A DNA stretch of 64,000 nucleotides from CAWCLK01 sp963796225 (GCA_963796225.1 CAWCLK010000017.1:26106-90105), one strand, 5' to 3'; shown: positions 48,055-56,212, counted from the stretch's first letter. Notes: a model not told the origin generated them from the letters alone. Numbers and translations are program-made.

Positions 48055-48593
48055 GATGCACCCCCCAGCGTGCCCTCGAGCGCAGCCAGGCCGCGCTTCA
48101 GGTGGGTCTTGACCGAGTTGCGCGACACGCCCATCGTGGCCGCGATGTCGCCGATGCCCAGCTTCTCCCAGTAGCGCAGGACGATCGCGTCCCGTTGGCG
48201 CAGCGGAAGGCCACGCAGCGCCTCCAGCACCTCCTCGCGGCCCTCGGCCTCGACCAGCTGGTCCTCGGCGGAGGCGACGGGGTCGGGCGCGGGCAGGTGA
48301 TGACGCAGCGAGACCAGACCCCGCCGGTTGTGGTCCCGGGCGAGGTTGAGCACGATCGAGCGGAGGTAGGCCGGGGCGGCGTCCAGGTCGCGGAGGCGGT
48401 GGGCGGCGCGGGCGAAGCGGATGAAGGCCTCCTGCACCAGGTCCTCGGCGGCTGTGCGATCGTCAACGAAGAGCCGGGCCAGACGCACCAGGGAATCTCC
48501 CTCCTCGGCGAACAGGCGGACGACGAGGGCATCGACCGACGCGGTCTCGCGGACCACGGCAGGCGACAGCGGGATCGAACGGATGGCCTCCAT
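48051..48593 (-). CDS. SigE-family ECF sigma factor
   Basis: 180 residues. Region 2 (about 30-95): DALVVRLFAEEGDSLVRLARLFVDDRTAAEDLVQEAFIRFAR. Region 4 (125-175): LEALRGLPLRQRDAIVLRYWEKLGIGDIAATMGVSRNSVKTHLKRGLAALE. An ECF sigma factor with no extra domain. GTG two bases upstream of the ATG is an alternative start. It heads a three-gene operon reading leftward and is divergent from the SOD-like gene, a possible target. Confidence 0.92.
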   Translation of the reverse strand: MEAIRSIPLSPAVVRETASVDALVVRLFAEEGDSLVRLARLFVDDRTAAEDLVQEAFIRFARAAHRLRDLDAAPAYLRSIVLNLARDHNRRGLVSLRHHLPAPDPVASAEDQLVEAEGREEVLEALRGLPLRQRDAIVLRYWEKLGIGDIAATMGVSRNSVKTHLKRGLAALEGTLGGAS

Positions 48594-48823
48594 CACCCAG
48601 ACAGACGCGCGACGCCACCTCGCGGGGTGACATGCCTGTCGGGGTTGCCCCATGTACTCCCACCGGGGGACGGCCACCGCACGCATCAGGTCCGCATCGT
48701 CGCCGATCTTCACGACGGTGTCACCCGGTTCGACAAGTCGTGCGTCTGTAGAGGTGAGGCCGCACACCGCGGCCCGGTGCACCGACGAGCTCCGTCGGGC
48801 GCCCCATCCCCAGAGGATGCCCC

Positions 48824-49315
48824 ATGTCCCGCACTCGCTCCGTGGCCAGCTTCACCGTGGCCGCCTTGCTCATCCCCGCCACGGCCCTTGCCCTGGCACC
48901 CAGCTGGTTCACCGGACCCTTGCAGACCAACGCCGACGCCGCCAACGGTTTCGAGGACGCCACGGCGACGGTCCAGGTTGTCGAGGGTGACCACGGCACC
49001 ATGGTCCGTCTGGACGTCGACGGGATCCAGCCGTCACTGGCCGGCCGCACCCTGGGAGCCCACGTCCACACCGGCCCGTGCACGACCACCCTTGCGGAGG
49101 CCGGGGGTCACTACAACCACGGCGGGGGCATCTCGCCCCGAACCGAGGTCTGGCTCGACTTCCGCGTCACTGCCAGCGGCCAGGGGCACAGCGCGACCCA
49201 CGTGCCCTTCACCATCGCCCCGGGTGATGCCCAGTCGGTCGTCATCCACGCGGACCCGACCGCGCCCAACGGCGCCGCCGGTGCTCGCCTGGCCTGCCTC
49301 GGGGTGGACCTGTGA
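48824..49315 (+). CDS. Exported Cu/Zn superoxide dismutase-like protein
   Basis: 163 residues. A signal peptide (SVASFTVAALLIPATALALA) is followed by a Sod_Cu-like beta barrel: GAHVHTGPC with the HxH copper ligands, GGHYNHGG, TEVWLDFRVTASGQGHS and VIHADPTAPNGAAGARLAC. Cys in HTGPC and the later LAC may form the structural disulfide. Many actinobacterial relatives are of unproven catalytic activity. It overlaps the next gene by GTGA and is divergent from the sigma gene. Confidence 0.85.
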   Translation: MSRTRSVASFTVAALLIPATALALAPSWFTGPLQTNADAANGFEDATATVQVVEGDHGTMVRLDVDGIQPSLAGRTLGAHVHTGPCTTTLAEAGGHYNHGGGISPRTEVWLDFRVTASGQGHSATHVPFTIAPGDAQSVVIHADPTAPNGAAGARLACLGVDL

Positions 49316-50108
49316 CAGGGATCCTCACCGCACCCGCGGGTCCGCTCCAACCGGAGCGGGCTCGCGGCCGCGTCCCCCTGGTCGTCGATCGGCTCGACCG
49401 CGCCGGCGGGATCGTCCTGGCGGGTGGGATCGCCGGGCTGGTGGCCATCGGCATCGGCTCCCGGGGGGCCATGCGCCTGGTTGCGCTGACATCCGGGCCA
49501 TCGGCACCGGAGTGCGCCCCGAGTCCGGAGCCGTGCCCGGCACGATCACGCTGGGAGGTACGGCGTTCCTCCTGCTGGCCGGCACGTTCGTCGGGGTGGC
49601 CATCGCGCTGGTGGTGCTGGGCGCGCTCGGCCGGTGGTTGCCCAGCACCCCCCGCGTCCGCTGGTGGGCCACGGCGGCCCTGGCCTCGGCGATCCCGGCC
49701 GTCGGCCTGCTGGACCCCGCCAACGAGGACTTCCACCTGTTCGGCCCGGCCTGGCTGGCGATCGGACTCTTCACCCTGCTGCCGGTGGGCTTCGGGGCGG
49801 GTCTCGCCAGCCTGGCGACACGCCTACCGACGACCAGCCGCGGACGGGTGAGCCGCACCCTGCGGAGCCTCCTCGGTATCGGCGGGCTGTTCGGCACGCT
49901 GGCGGCCACCGTGGGGCTGGGAACCGAATTGTTCCTCCTGCTGCCCCTGCCCCTACTGGTGCTGGGCGGACTGGCCGCCGCGCCGAGCGCCAACCCGGCT
50001 CGCACGATCACACGCGCCGGGGCGGCCGTGCGGGCCGGGGTCGTGGCCCTGGCCATCGTGGCTGCCGGCGTGACGGCAGCGCGGATCGTGGCGGTCGCCA
50101 CGGCGTAA
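49312..50108 (+). CDS. Multi-pass membrane protein (one frame break)
   Basis: About 265 residues if a missing base near 49495 is restored. The first 60 residues have a helix (AGGIVLAGGIAGLVAIGIGSR), then after the break GTITLGGTAFLLLAGTFVGVAIALVVLGAL, a loop with PANEDFHLFGPAWLAIGLFTLLPVGFG and two more helices. Ends in AVATA. No family recognised. It may share the regulation of the SOD-like gene with which it is coupled. Unlike core-gene breaks, a base is missing here, so true decay is possible. Confidence 0.6.
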
Positions 50109-50127
50109 GCCCACAAGGACACGCAGG

Positions 50128-50517
50128 ATGGCGAAGGTCTCAAGGGACGAGCTCGCTCGCCGGCTCGGCGTTGGGCTCGGTGTGGTATTCATCGCCCTCG
50201 GCATCGCAGAGACGGTGCGACTGCTCACGACCGGCGATGGGGGCCTCGCATTCTGGTTCGGCACACTCTGCGGCGGGGGGACCATGATGGTCGTCGGAAC
50301 CCTGCGCCTGCGTGCCCGCCCAAGACTGGCGATGAGCCTCACCATCGTGGGGGCGGTGGCTGGGTCAGTCGCCACCGCCTGGACGCTGATCCTGCCGATC
50401 GTCGCGATGACGGTGGTCACCCTCCGAATCAGCACGACCCCGAAGGTGGACGCACCCGTGATAAGCGACGGCCTCCGGCGACCACCCGGATCGAGTTTGC
50501 CGCACCAGGCTCCATGA
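50128..50517 (+). CDS. Small membrane protein
   Basis: 129 residues. Three or four helices: LGVGLGVVFIALGIAETVRLL, FWFGTLCGGGTMMVVGTL, MSLTIVGAVAGSVATAWTLILPIVAMTVV. The tail is Pro-rich. Start ATG with AGGAC upstream, 20 bases after the previous gene. No known family. Confidence 0.65.
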   Translation: MAKVSRDELARRLGVGLGVVFIALGIAETVRLLTTGDGGLAFWFGTLCGGGTMMVVGTLRLRARPRLAMSLTIVGAVAGSVATAWTLILPIVAMTVVTLRISTTPKVDAPVISDGLRRPPGSSLPHQAP

Positions 50518-50875
50518 CCCGTCACACCCTGGCCCCTCCGGCAGTTGACGCAGCTACGCCGGCCGAGATCGCCACGGCAGTTGGGGCGAACTGCCCCAGG
50601 CGGTCATGGGCGTCGTCGGCGATCGCGGCACCCGCGCAACAAGCACGGGATTGCGCTGCCTGGACATCGCGGTAGCACGCCTCGATGGCGAGATCGAGTG
50701 CATCGTCATGCGCATGAGGCTCCGTCCCTCGAGATCCAAGCCGGAGGGGAACCGCCGTTGAGCATCGTTAGCGGCGGGGCTGCGTTGCGCGTGATACCGC
50801 ACGGCCCGCGTCGTCGCCAATTCTCGGTAGCCGCGTTCGGGGGTTTCGTCTCGATGAGTGGTTGGTGGCTGGCCG
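50518..50875. other. Gap between membrane gene and zeta toxin
   Basis: 358 bases with no supported gene. A leftward frame at 50554-50820 exists but shows no domain or ribosome site. It may be a remnant of a lost gene. Confidence 0.4.
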
Positions 50876-51444
50876 TCACGTATCCAGCAGCGGCTCGGGC
50901 GTCCATTCCGGCCATCGCGGCGGGTAGTCCGCGACGCCGTAGCGGTACGAGGCGACCTCGTAGGGGCCGTCGTCGGTGGCGTTGTCCCAGAAGATCGCCC
51001 GGTAGCAGAGGGGCGCGGCCGCGGCGATCAGCGGCCAGATTCGTTCGTAGCGGCTGGCGAGCTTCTCGGCGGGCACGTCGTGCCCGCCGGCGCCGACGCG
51101 CGTGGCGACACGAGGGCCCGACAGGGCCAGCGGGATCAGCACGACGTGGAGCACCACGTCGTAGCCAGCCTTGGCGGCGGTGGCCACCAGGTCGACCTTG
51201 GACTCGTGCGAGAACACCGTCTCGGCGCAGAAGTCCAGCCGTGCCTCGATCATCGCCCGGCGGGCCTCGGCGGCGATCTGTGCCGCCTCATGGGAGCGTT
51301 CGAGCTCTTCGCCGGGGAACCGGTCGCGTGCGATCCGGTCGGCGTTGACGAACGGCAGGCCCGGCCGGGCGGTCGGATGACCCGCTCGTACAGGGTGGTC
51401 TTGCCGGCACCGTTCGGCCCGGCGATGACGTCGAGGCGGCTCAC
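50876..51444 (-). CDS. Zeta-toxin family kinase (one frame break)
   Basis: About 190 residues after restoring one missing base near 51380. LDVIAGPNGAGKTTLYERVI carries Walker A at residues 9-16, then PFVNADRIA, FCAETVFSHESKVDL and a C-terminal substrate lobe. Zeta toxins phosphorylate UDP-GlcNAc or related metabolites. It overlaps the ParD-like antitoxin gene by GTGA. Either an assembly error or genuine inactivation; the missing base would separate the P-loop from the rest. Confidence 0.82.
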
Positions 51445-51818
51445 AGTGCTCGGCGGGTCCCGTCGGCGGCGATCTCGATGAGGTTGCCGTCCTCGTCCAG
51501 GGACACGGTGGCGTGCCCTTCGGCGCGGGCCATGGCACCGAACGACTGCGCGGCCGCGAGCTCAGAGATGCGGGCGTCGATCAGGCCGTGGGCGACGGTG
51601 CGTTCGTCGTCGTCGAGCGTGGAGAACTGTGCCTGCCCGGACGCGACGGCCATGATGCGGCGGGTGGCGACCGACCCGGCCCGTTCCACCTGCATGCCGA
51701 TGCGGGCCCAGTGGGTGATCTGTTCGGCCACGGAGCGGTTCTCGGTCGCGGCGACCGTGGTGGCGGTGGTGGCGATGTCGGCCGCTACGCGGGTGGGGGT
51801 GGACGGAGCCTTCGCCAC
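51441..51818 (-). CDS. ParD-like antitoxin of zeta-type module
   Basis: 125 residues from GTG. APSTPTRVAADIATTATTVAATENRSVAEQITHWARIGMQVERA is typical of ParD_like (PF11903) antitoxins paired with zeta-type toxins. The remainder is an acidic helical tail (STLDDDERTVAHGLIDARISEL) that may wrap the toxin. Upstream 51819-52005 holds no clear operator but is AT-richer. Confidence 0.78.
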   Translation of the reverse strand: MAKAPSTPTRVAADIATTATTVAATENRSVAEQITHWARIGMQVERAGSVATRRIMAVASGQAQFSTLDDDERTVAHGLIDARISELAAAQSFGAMARAEGHATVSLDEDGNLIEIAADGTRRAL

Positions 51819-52005
51819 GGGAGCCCTTGTATGTGCCAGATTGATACAATCGTACCTGAACGATTCGCGCTTGTCAGCGGCGCCGCGACATCGACGAACT
51901 CGGTCGATCGCGCCACGCGATGCGGCCTTGGTGGCCCACTGCGAAGATCCGTCGGTAGTCGCAGCCGTTGGGGGCCGCCTGTCGAAGAGCGATATGGAGT
52001 GCGGC

Positions 52006-52416
52006 TCAGCGGGCTGAGCGTGTCCTGGGGTCCTGGTGCTCGATCTGGGAAACCCGTGATGGGGTGACACCGAGGAGTTCGGCGACGTCGCGAACGGTCA
52101 GACCGGCCGCTCGAAGTTCGGCCACCGCTTGGGGGGTCAGTCGGCGGCTGCGTTCACCGAGCCGGGCCAGCTCGCGGCGCAGGTCGAGCAGCTCGAGGGT
52201 CTCGTCGGACACGGCGGTCTGGTCCAGTGTGGGAACCACGTCCACGTCGAAGCTGTCCTGGTCGACGTCGAGCACCAGAGCGATCGCTTCTCGGATGGCG
52301 GCGTCGGCCTGGTCGAGCCGCCGCGACTGCGAGGCGACCTCGCGGCCGTCAACGTCGGCGGCGATCAGCGACCACCAGTTGCCGTCGCGGGTTGCGGTGA
52401 CGGTGTAGGAGGTCAT
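52006..52416 (-). CDS. hicB: HicB-type antitoxin with HTH domain
   Basis: 136 residues. The N-terminal HicB-like beta domain (SYTVTATRDGNWWSLIAADVDGREVASQSRRLDQADAAIREAIALVLD) is followed by a helix-turn-helix (LTPQAVAELRAAGLTVRDVAELLGVTPSRVSQIEH). It should neutralise HicA and bind its promoter. It overlaps hicA by ATGA if the HicA break is repaired. Confidence 0.82.
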   Translation of the reverse strand: MTSYTVTATRDGNWWSLIAADVDGREVASQSRRLDQADAAIREAIALVLDVDQDSFDVDVVPTLDQTAVSDETLELLDLRRELARLGERSRRLTPQAVAELRAAGLTVRDVAELLGVTPSRVSQIEHQDPRTRSAR

Positions 52417-52624
52417 GTCCACCACTCCTCTCCGAGCTTGGCGCGGCCTGACGCTGGATGGATCGGGCGGTGCCTTCGGCGATCTCCCGGTGGTTGGGTA
52501 CGGGGATCCGTAGGCCGTCCAGAGAGAACACCTCGTGGCCGCCGCTGTTGCGCAGCGACACGAACTCCAGTCCGGCCGTAGTGGCAGCGTCTCGGATCTG
52601 CTTGATGAGGTCGCGTCGCTTCAT
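52413..52624 (-). CDS. hicA: HicA mRNA interferase toxin (possible frame break)
   Basis: About 70 residues. The dsRBD-like fold KRRDLIKQIRDAATTAGLEFVSLRNSGGHEVFSLDGLRIPVPNHREIAEGTARSIQRQ contains the catalytic His in SGGHEVF near 30. Restoring one G near 52450 gives a natural C-terminus RQAGAKLGEEWWT ending at 52413 in an ATGA overlap with hicB. As written, the frame continues to 52349. HicA cleaves mRNA. Confidence 0.8.
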
Positions 52625-52878
52625 GAGCGTAAGTGTAGGAACTGAACGGAGTCAAGTGAACCTGCTGAACACCCGTGTGGATATCCGGTAGTTGTCGGAG
52701 GCGGGCGGGCGGCTCGTCGGCCAGATACACGCCGTGCGCTCTCCTTGCGTCGCTCGGCGATCTGGACGGTGATGGCCTGGCGGATCTCCTCGGCGACCGA
52801 GACCCCGTCGACCTTGGCGATCGCTTTGAGCTCGGCGGCCTGGTCGTCATCGAGACGGACGGTGAAACCCTTGGGCAT
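52621..52878 (-). CDS. Ribbon-helix-helix antitoxin-like protein
   Basis: 85 residues. PKGFTVRLDDDQAAELKAIAKVDGVSVAEEIRQAITVQIAERRKE is an RHH fold, as in CopG/Arc or RelB-like repressors. The C-terminal 40 residues are unstructured. AGGAGG lies six bases before ATG. It overlaps hicA by ATGA, so the order is RHH-hicA-hicB in one operon. Operator half-sites lie immediately upstream. Confidence 0.75.
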   Translation of the reverse strand: MPKGFTVRLDDDQAAELKAIAKVDGVSVAEEIRQAITVQIAERRKESARRVSGRRAARPPPTTTGYPHGCSAGSLDSVQFLHLRS

Positions 52879-52892
52879 GGCAACCTCCTATC

Positions 52893-52920
52893 TGCATCGA
52901 TCACCGTGCATCACGATGCA
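52893..52920 (-). promoter_or_regulatory. Operator/promoter of RHH-hicAB operon
   Basis: TGCATC at 52893-52898, then a palindrome TGCATC-AC-GATGCA at 52907-52920. A GATAAT -10 on the minus strand (52920-52925) abuts the palindrome, as expected of an autoregulated antitoxin. Confidence 0.55.
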
Positions 52921-53008
52921 TTATCTGTCCACCCCGAACGGGACCAGGGCGCGCGGAAACCGCCGCTCTGAACCGTGTGGGAGCCTGGACCTTGTTGAGT
53001 GATATCCA

Positions 53009-53023
53009 CACGTCCCTGACGTG
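53009..53023 (+). promoter_or_regulatory. Operator-like palindrome before vapB
   Basis: CACGTC-CCT-GACGTG, perfect six-base arms, 50 bases before the vapB GTG. Between the two lies GATATCGTGTGATACC, a second imperfect palindrome. Confidence 0.5.
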
Positions 53024-53072
53024 GAAGGGCCGACTCCGATATCGTGTGATACCACCGATGGAGGAGGCGCGC

Positions 53073-53296
53073 GTGACCGACGTGCTGATCCGTGACGTGC
53101 CCGACGACGTGGTCTCTGCCATCGAGGCCAAGGCCAAGCGCCTCGGCCTATCCTGGACCGAGTACCTGCGTCAGGCAGATGCTGCGCGTCGCCTCGACGT
53201 CCGATGAGCCCGTCACGGTGGAGTCGCTCCGCCAGTTCGCCCAGACCTTCGCCGACCTGGCTGACCACCGAGGACATGGAGGAGGCCTGGGAGTGA
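53073..53296 (+). pseudogene. vapB: VapB-like antitoxin, decayed
   Basis: GTG after GGAGGAG. VTDVLIRDVPDDVVSAIEAKAKRLGLSWTEYLRQ is a typical RHH antitoxin of the FitA/VapB type. After it the frame breaks: RVASTSDEPVTVESLRQFAQTFADL in one frame, then TEDMEEAWE in a third, ending at TGA 53294-53296, which overlaps a GTG of vapC. Two indels are required, so decay is likely. Confidence 0.7.
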
Positions 53297-53690
53297 TCGC
53301 CTGGCTCATCGCAAGTCCGTGCTGGTCCGACCGGGCCGCGCCATCCGACGGGCAGCCCGGGCCGACCTGATCGCGCGCGGCCTGGACCGCGTCAGCACCG
53401 TCACCCGGCTCGGATGGGCTAATCGCCGACCCGCGAGGAGGCGGGCGGGTTGCTGCGGCCACCGTTGGCGTCCATGCCGGTCGAGTACCTGACGCCAGCC
53501 ATCGAGGACCGCGCCGTCGAGGTCCAGCAGCTGCTCGCTGACGCGGGCATCCCGGGTACCGGCGCCCGCCTGCTGGTCGCCAGGCCACCCTCGTGCTGGC
53601 CGGCCTCGCTGTCCTCCACCTCGACAAGGACTTCAACCTCATCGCCGACGTGCCTGCCCGCCGGTCGTGCGCATCCCCTCGACGAGCAGC
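53293..53690 (+). pseudogene. vapC: VapC-like PIN toxin, decayed
   Basis: Fragments in several frames spell a VapC: IAWLI, then KSVLVRPGRA and ADLIARGLDRVSTVTRLG, then PPLASMPVEYLTPAIEDRAVEVQQLLAD, then LVLAGLAVLHLDKDFNLIADV. At least three breaks. The central acidic residues remain, but no frame could give an active protein. Confidence 0.7.
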
Positions 53691-53752
53691 TCAGAACCGC
53701 CGTTGGTCGCGGGTCCTCGCACGTCGATATACCGCGGGCGATCTTCGCTGGG

Positions 53753-54010
53753 ATGGCATCGCGGTCGCAGGTGGTCCTTCAGCAACGTCGCGGGACGGGC
53801 CGGCCTTCCACCGGCGAATCTCTCAACGAGTATGTGGTTCGCCATGCTGTTGAAGCCGCCGAGACGGACCTCGCCGACCGGCGTGTGTTCGCCGTCGATG
53901 ACGCTGCGTGGAGCGAGTTCGAGGCGCTTCTGAGCCGCCCGCCGACCCACAAGCCCAGACTGGCGAAGCTGCTGACGAACCCCTCGGTCCTCGAGCCGCC
54001 TGAGTCGTGA
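53753..54010 (+). CDS. DUF1778-type antitoxin (TacA-like)
   Basis: 85 residues. STGESLNEYVVRHAVEAAETDLADRRVFAVDDAAWSEFEALLSRPP matches the C-terminal two thirds of TacA/DUF1778 antitoxins, including the toxin-neutralising segment. The first 25 residues do not resemble the usual RHH strand, so the N-terminus may be lost or frameshifted. Start ATG at 53753 lacks a clear ribosome site. Overlaps TacT-like gene by GTGA. Confidence 0.7.
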   Translation: MASRSQVVLQQRRGTGRPSTGESLNEYVVRHAVEAAETDLADRRVFAVDDAAWSEFEALLSRPPTHKPRLAKLLTNPSVLEPPES

Positions 54011-54501
54011 GTCGCTACCGCGGTCCGGACCTGCTGGCCGTCGACCACGTCATCGACGACTTCGACTGCGGCGACGTCGCCCTCAACGACTGGCTGACGC
54101 GCCGAGCCCGCAGCAACCAGGGCAGTGGCTCAAGCCGGACATGGGTGGTGGCCGACGACGACGCCCGAGTCGTCGGCTACTACGCGTCGAGCACCGCGGT
54201 GGTGCTGCGGTCCGAGGCCACCAAGCGAGCCGCACGCAACCAGCCCGACCCGGTGCCTGCCCTTCTGCTGGGCCGGTTGGCTGTCGACCAGAAGCACCAG
54301 GGACGGGGCCTGGCCGCGGCCCTGCTCAAGCACTTCCTGCTCAAGTCGCTCGAGGTCGCCGAGGTCACAGGGATGCGAGTCCTTCTCGTGCACGCCAAGG
54401 ACGAGCAGGCCGCCGCCTTCTACCGCCACTGCGAGTTCGAGCCCTCTCCCATCGACGATCTCACGTTGATGCTTCTCGTCGAGGACATCGCCGGCGGGTA
54501 G
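54007..54501 (+). CDS. GNAT-type toxin (TacT/AtaT-like)
   Basis: 164 residues. LLAVDHVIDDFDCGDVALNDWLTRRARSNQGSG and VADDDARVVGYYA open the fold; the acetyl-CoA loop is RLAVDQKHQGRGLAAALL near 98-115; the catalytic Tyr lies in AAAFYRHCEFEP near 140. Such toxins acetylate the amino group of aminoacyl-tRNA. The frame is intact, so with the overlapping DUF1778 gene this is probably a live module. Confidence 0.87.
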   Translation: MSRYRGPDLLAVDHVIDDFDCGDVALNDWLTRRARSNQGSGSSRTWVVADDDARVVGYYASSTAVVLRSEATKRAARNQPDPVPALLLGRLAVDQKHQGRGLAAALLKHFLLKSLEVAEVTGMRVLLVHAKDEQAAAFYRHCEFEPSPIDDLTLMLLVEDIAGG

Positions 54502-54582
54502 CGGTCCTCGCGTCTCACGCTGTCGAGAAGCATCGCTCCAGACGGATTTCTCAGGTCGCACGCCCAGGGCGATCTGGAGTGG

Positions 54583-54600
54583 TGTAGCGCTTGTGCTACA
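54583..54600 (+). promoter_or_regulatory. Operator before Phd-like antitoxin
   Basis: Perfect inverted repeat TGTAGC-GCTTGT-GCTACA, ending 20 bases before the ATG at 54621. Phd/YefM-family operators often have TGTAC-type palindromes. Confidence 0.6.
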
Positions 54601-54620
54601 GGGCGGGTATCGTGCTCCGC

Positions 54621-54872
54621 ATGAGCCGAACGATCAGCCAGCGCGAGCTCCGCAACGACAGCGGGGAGATCATGCGCGCCCTCGACCGCGGCGAGGACTT
54701 CATCGTCACCCGCAATGGCATCCCCGTCGGCGAACTACGACCAGCACGCCGCCGCTTCGTCTCCCGTGACCTGCTGCTGGAGGCGTTTCGCACGGCACCT
54801 GCGATCAACCCGGAGCGGTTCCGCGCCGACGTGGACGAGGTGGCCGATCAGGACATCGAGCCGGTGACGTGA
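54621..54872 (+). CDS. Phd/YefM-type antitoxin
   Basis: 83 residues. SRTISQRELRNDSGEIMRALDRGEDFIVTRNGIPVGELRPARRRF is the Phd/YefM fold. The C-terminal part (LLLEAFRTAPAINPERFRADVDEVADQ) should bind the toxin. An upstream ATG at 54591 in the same frame is disfavoured since it overlaps the operator. GTGA overlap with the PIN toxin. Confidence 0.9.
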   Translation: MSRTISQRELRNDSGEIMRALDRGEDFIVTRNGIPVGELRPARRRFVSRDLLLEAFRTAPAINPERFRADVDEVADQDIEPVT

Positions 54873-55282
54873 CCTCGACAGCCACGGTCCGTGGGCTGCT
54901 GGACACGTCGGTGGTCATCGCGCTGGAGTCGCTTTCCCGGGAGGTACTGCCGGAGGAGCCCGCGATCTCGGCGATCACCCTGGCCGAGCTGGCCGCCGGC
55001 CCGCACGCCACCGACGACGCGGATGAGCGCGCGCGACGTCAGGATCGTCTTCAGCGCGTGGAGTCATTGCTGGACCCACTGCCGTTCGACGCCGCCGCAG
55101 CACGCGCCTACGCCCGCGTGTACGCAGTCACCCGCACGGCCGACCGCAAGCCCCGAGGAGCTCGAGCGGTCGACCTGATGATCGCGGCCGTCGCCCTCGC
55201 CAACGGTCTGCCGCTGTTCACACGCAACACCGCTGACTTCGAGCACCTCACGACGGTGGGCCTGGACGTCCGGGACGTGTGA
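54869..55282 (+). CDS. PIN-domain toxin (VapC-like)
   Basis: 137 residues from GTG. Acidic residues of the PIN RNase are all visible: GLLDTSVVIALE, ISAITLAELAAGP, and RAVDLMIAAVALANGLPLFTRNTADFEHL. Probably cuts tRNA or rRNA. Coupled with the Phd-type antitoxin by GTGA. Frame intact. Confidence 0.9.
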   Translation: MTSTATVRGLLDTSVVIALESLSREVLPEEPAISAITLAELAAGPHATDDADERARRQDRLQRVESLLDPLPFDAAAARAYARVYAVTRTADRKPRGARAVDLMIAAVALANGLPLFTRNTADFEHLTTVGLDVRDV

Positions 55283-55304
55283 GAAACCGCCGTTGGGCAT
55301 GGGT

Positions 55305-55523
55305 TCACGTCTGGAAGAACCCGAGTCTGCATGCTCGACATCGCACAGAAGCGAGTTCGGGGCCCCGGACGAGCGAGCCCGTAGCAACGTGCTCCTTGCC
55401 GATCGTGACCCAGCCGACGCGCTCACCCTCTGGGATCCAGTTGAGGTACACGCCTTGTCCGACCACGCGGCCAGACTCGAGACCGCCACCGCACTGCGGG
55501 CAACGTCCGGGTAGCCCCATCAT
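55305..55523 (-). CDS. Small zinc-ribbon protein, DUF6487-like
   Basis: 72 residues. PGRCPQCGGGLESGRVVGQGVYLNWIPEGERVGWVTIGKEH and the end ASVRCRACRLGFFQT hold CPQC and CRAC for zinc. This pattern matches PF20097-type proteins of unknown function. GGGAGCGAG precedes the ATG pair. It lies leftward after the truncated VapC fragment, with no obvious connection. Confidence 0.65.
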   Translation of the reverse strand: MMGLPGRCPQCGGGLESGRVVGQGVYLNWIPEGERVGWVTIGKEHVATGSLVRGPELASVRCRACRLGFFQT

Positions 55524-55570
55524 CTCGCTCCCTCCGTGGCCTCGGCAAGCGTATGAGCGTCTGGTCCGCC

Positions 55571-55822
55571 TCAGCTGGAGGCCGCCGATCCGAGCCGTCG
55601 GGGCGAACTGCCGCTGGGAGCGCGTTGTGCCGCCGGGGGCGGTTGCTGGGACCGCTCGTGGTCCGCCCTGGACCGGGCGGTGTAGCCGACCTCCAGGAGC
55701 GTGACTGCGGTCACTGCGACGCGACCGGCGTCGATCAGTGGTCGCAGTACGTCGTCGACGTCGGGCGCGGACAGGCGGGCCAGTGCAGAGGTGTCGACCA
55801 GCCAGGTTGCGGGTGAGCTCAT
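55571..55822 (-). pseudogene. VapC N-terminal fragment
   Basis: MSSPATWLVDTSALARLSAPDVDDVLRPLIDAGRVAVTAVTLLEVGYTARSRADHERS is the first half of a PIN-domain toxin. After HERS the sequence is no longer PIN-like and stops at 55571. The C-terminal half with the other acidic residues is missing. Confidence 0.7.
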
Positions 55823-55990
55823 CGGCGCCAGGCATCCGCGCGACGGTCGTCGTCCAGCAGATCGCGAACCGACTCGCCGAAGGCGGCAACCTGCTCGTCG
55901 GTGAGCTCGCCGGGGGTCTGGTCGTCGGCGTATCGAGCCAGCAGTTCCTTGAGCAGGACGGTGGGGCCGAGTACTGGTGCCCGGCGAGGA
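55819..55990 (-). pseudogene. VapB C-terminal fragment
   Basis: TVLLKELLARYADDQTPGELTDEQVAAFGESVRDLLDDDRRADAWRR ends with a TGA that overlaps the VapC fragment by ATGA. The N-terminal RHH half is missing; the frame continues upstream into unrelated sequence. Confidence 0.55.
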
Positions 55991-56024
55991 TGCTCCTCGC
56001 CGCAAGGCCTTCCCGAGGTGTTTC

Positions 56025-56212
56025 CTGACGCCACCCACATCGTCACCAACGATCGGGTGGCGGCTTCCCTTCCGAGGCCCTCGCCGAGCTCGGGGTGGTC
56101 GTGCAGTCGGCGGACGAGTACCTGGCTGACCACCGCCACGCTCGCAGAGCGCCGGCTCGCGGCAGGGCTGACCGCGTTCCATGCCGCACTGGTCGATGCG
56201 CTGAACGCGTGA
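56025..56212 (+). pseudogene. PIN-like C-terminal fragment, frameshifted
   Basis: FPDATHIVTNDRVAASLP in one frame, then VVVQSADEYLADHRHA in another, then TLAERRLAAGLTAFHAALVDALNA back in the first. Two compensating breaks; the reconstructed segment is like the end of PIN_3 or related toxins. Confidence 0.5.

Noticed and set aside
50554..50820. Possible 88-residue gene between membrane protein and zeta toxin
   Set aside because: No ribosome site, domain or codon bias to support it.
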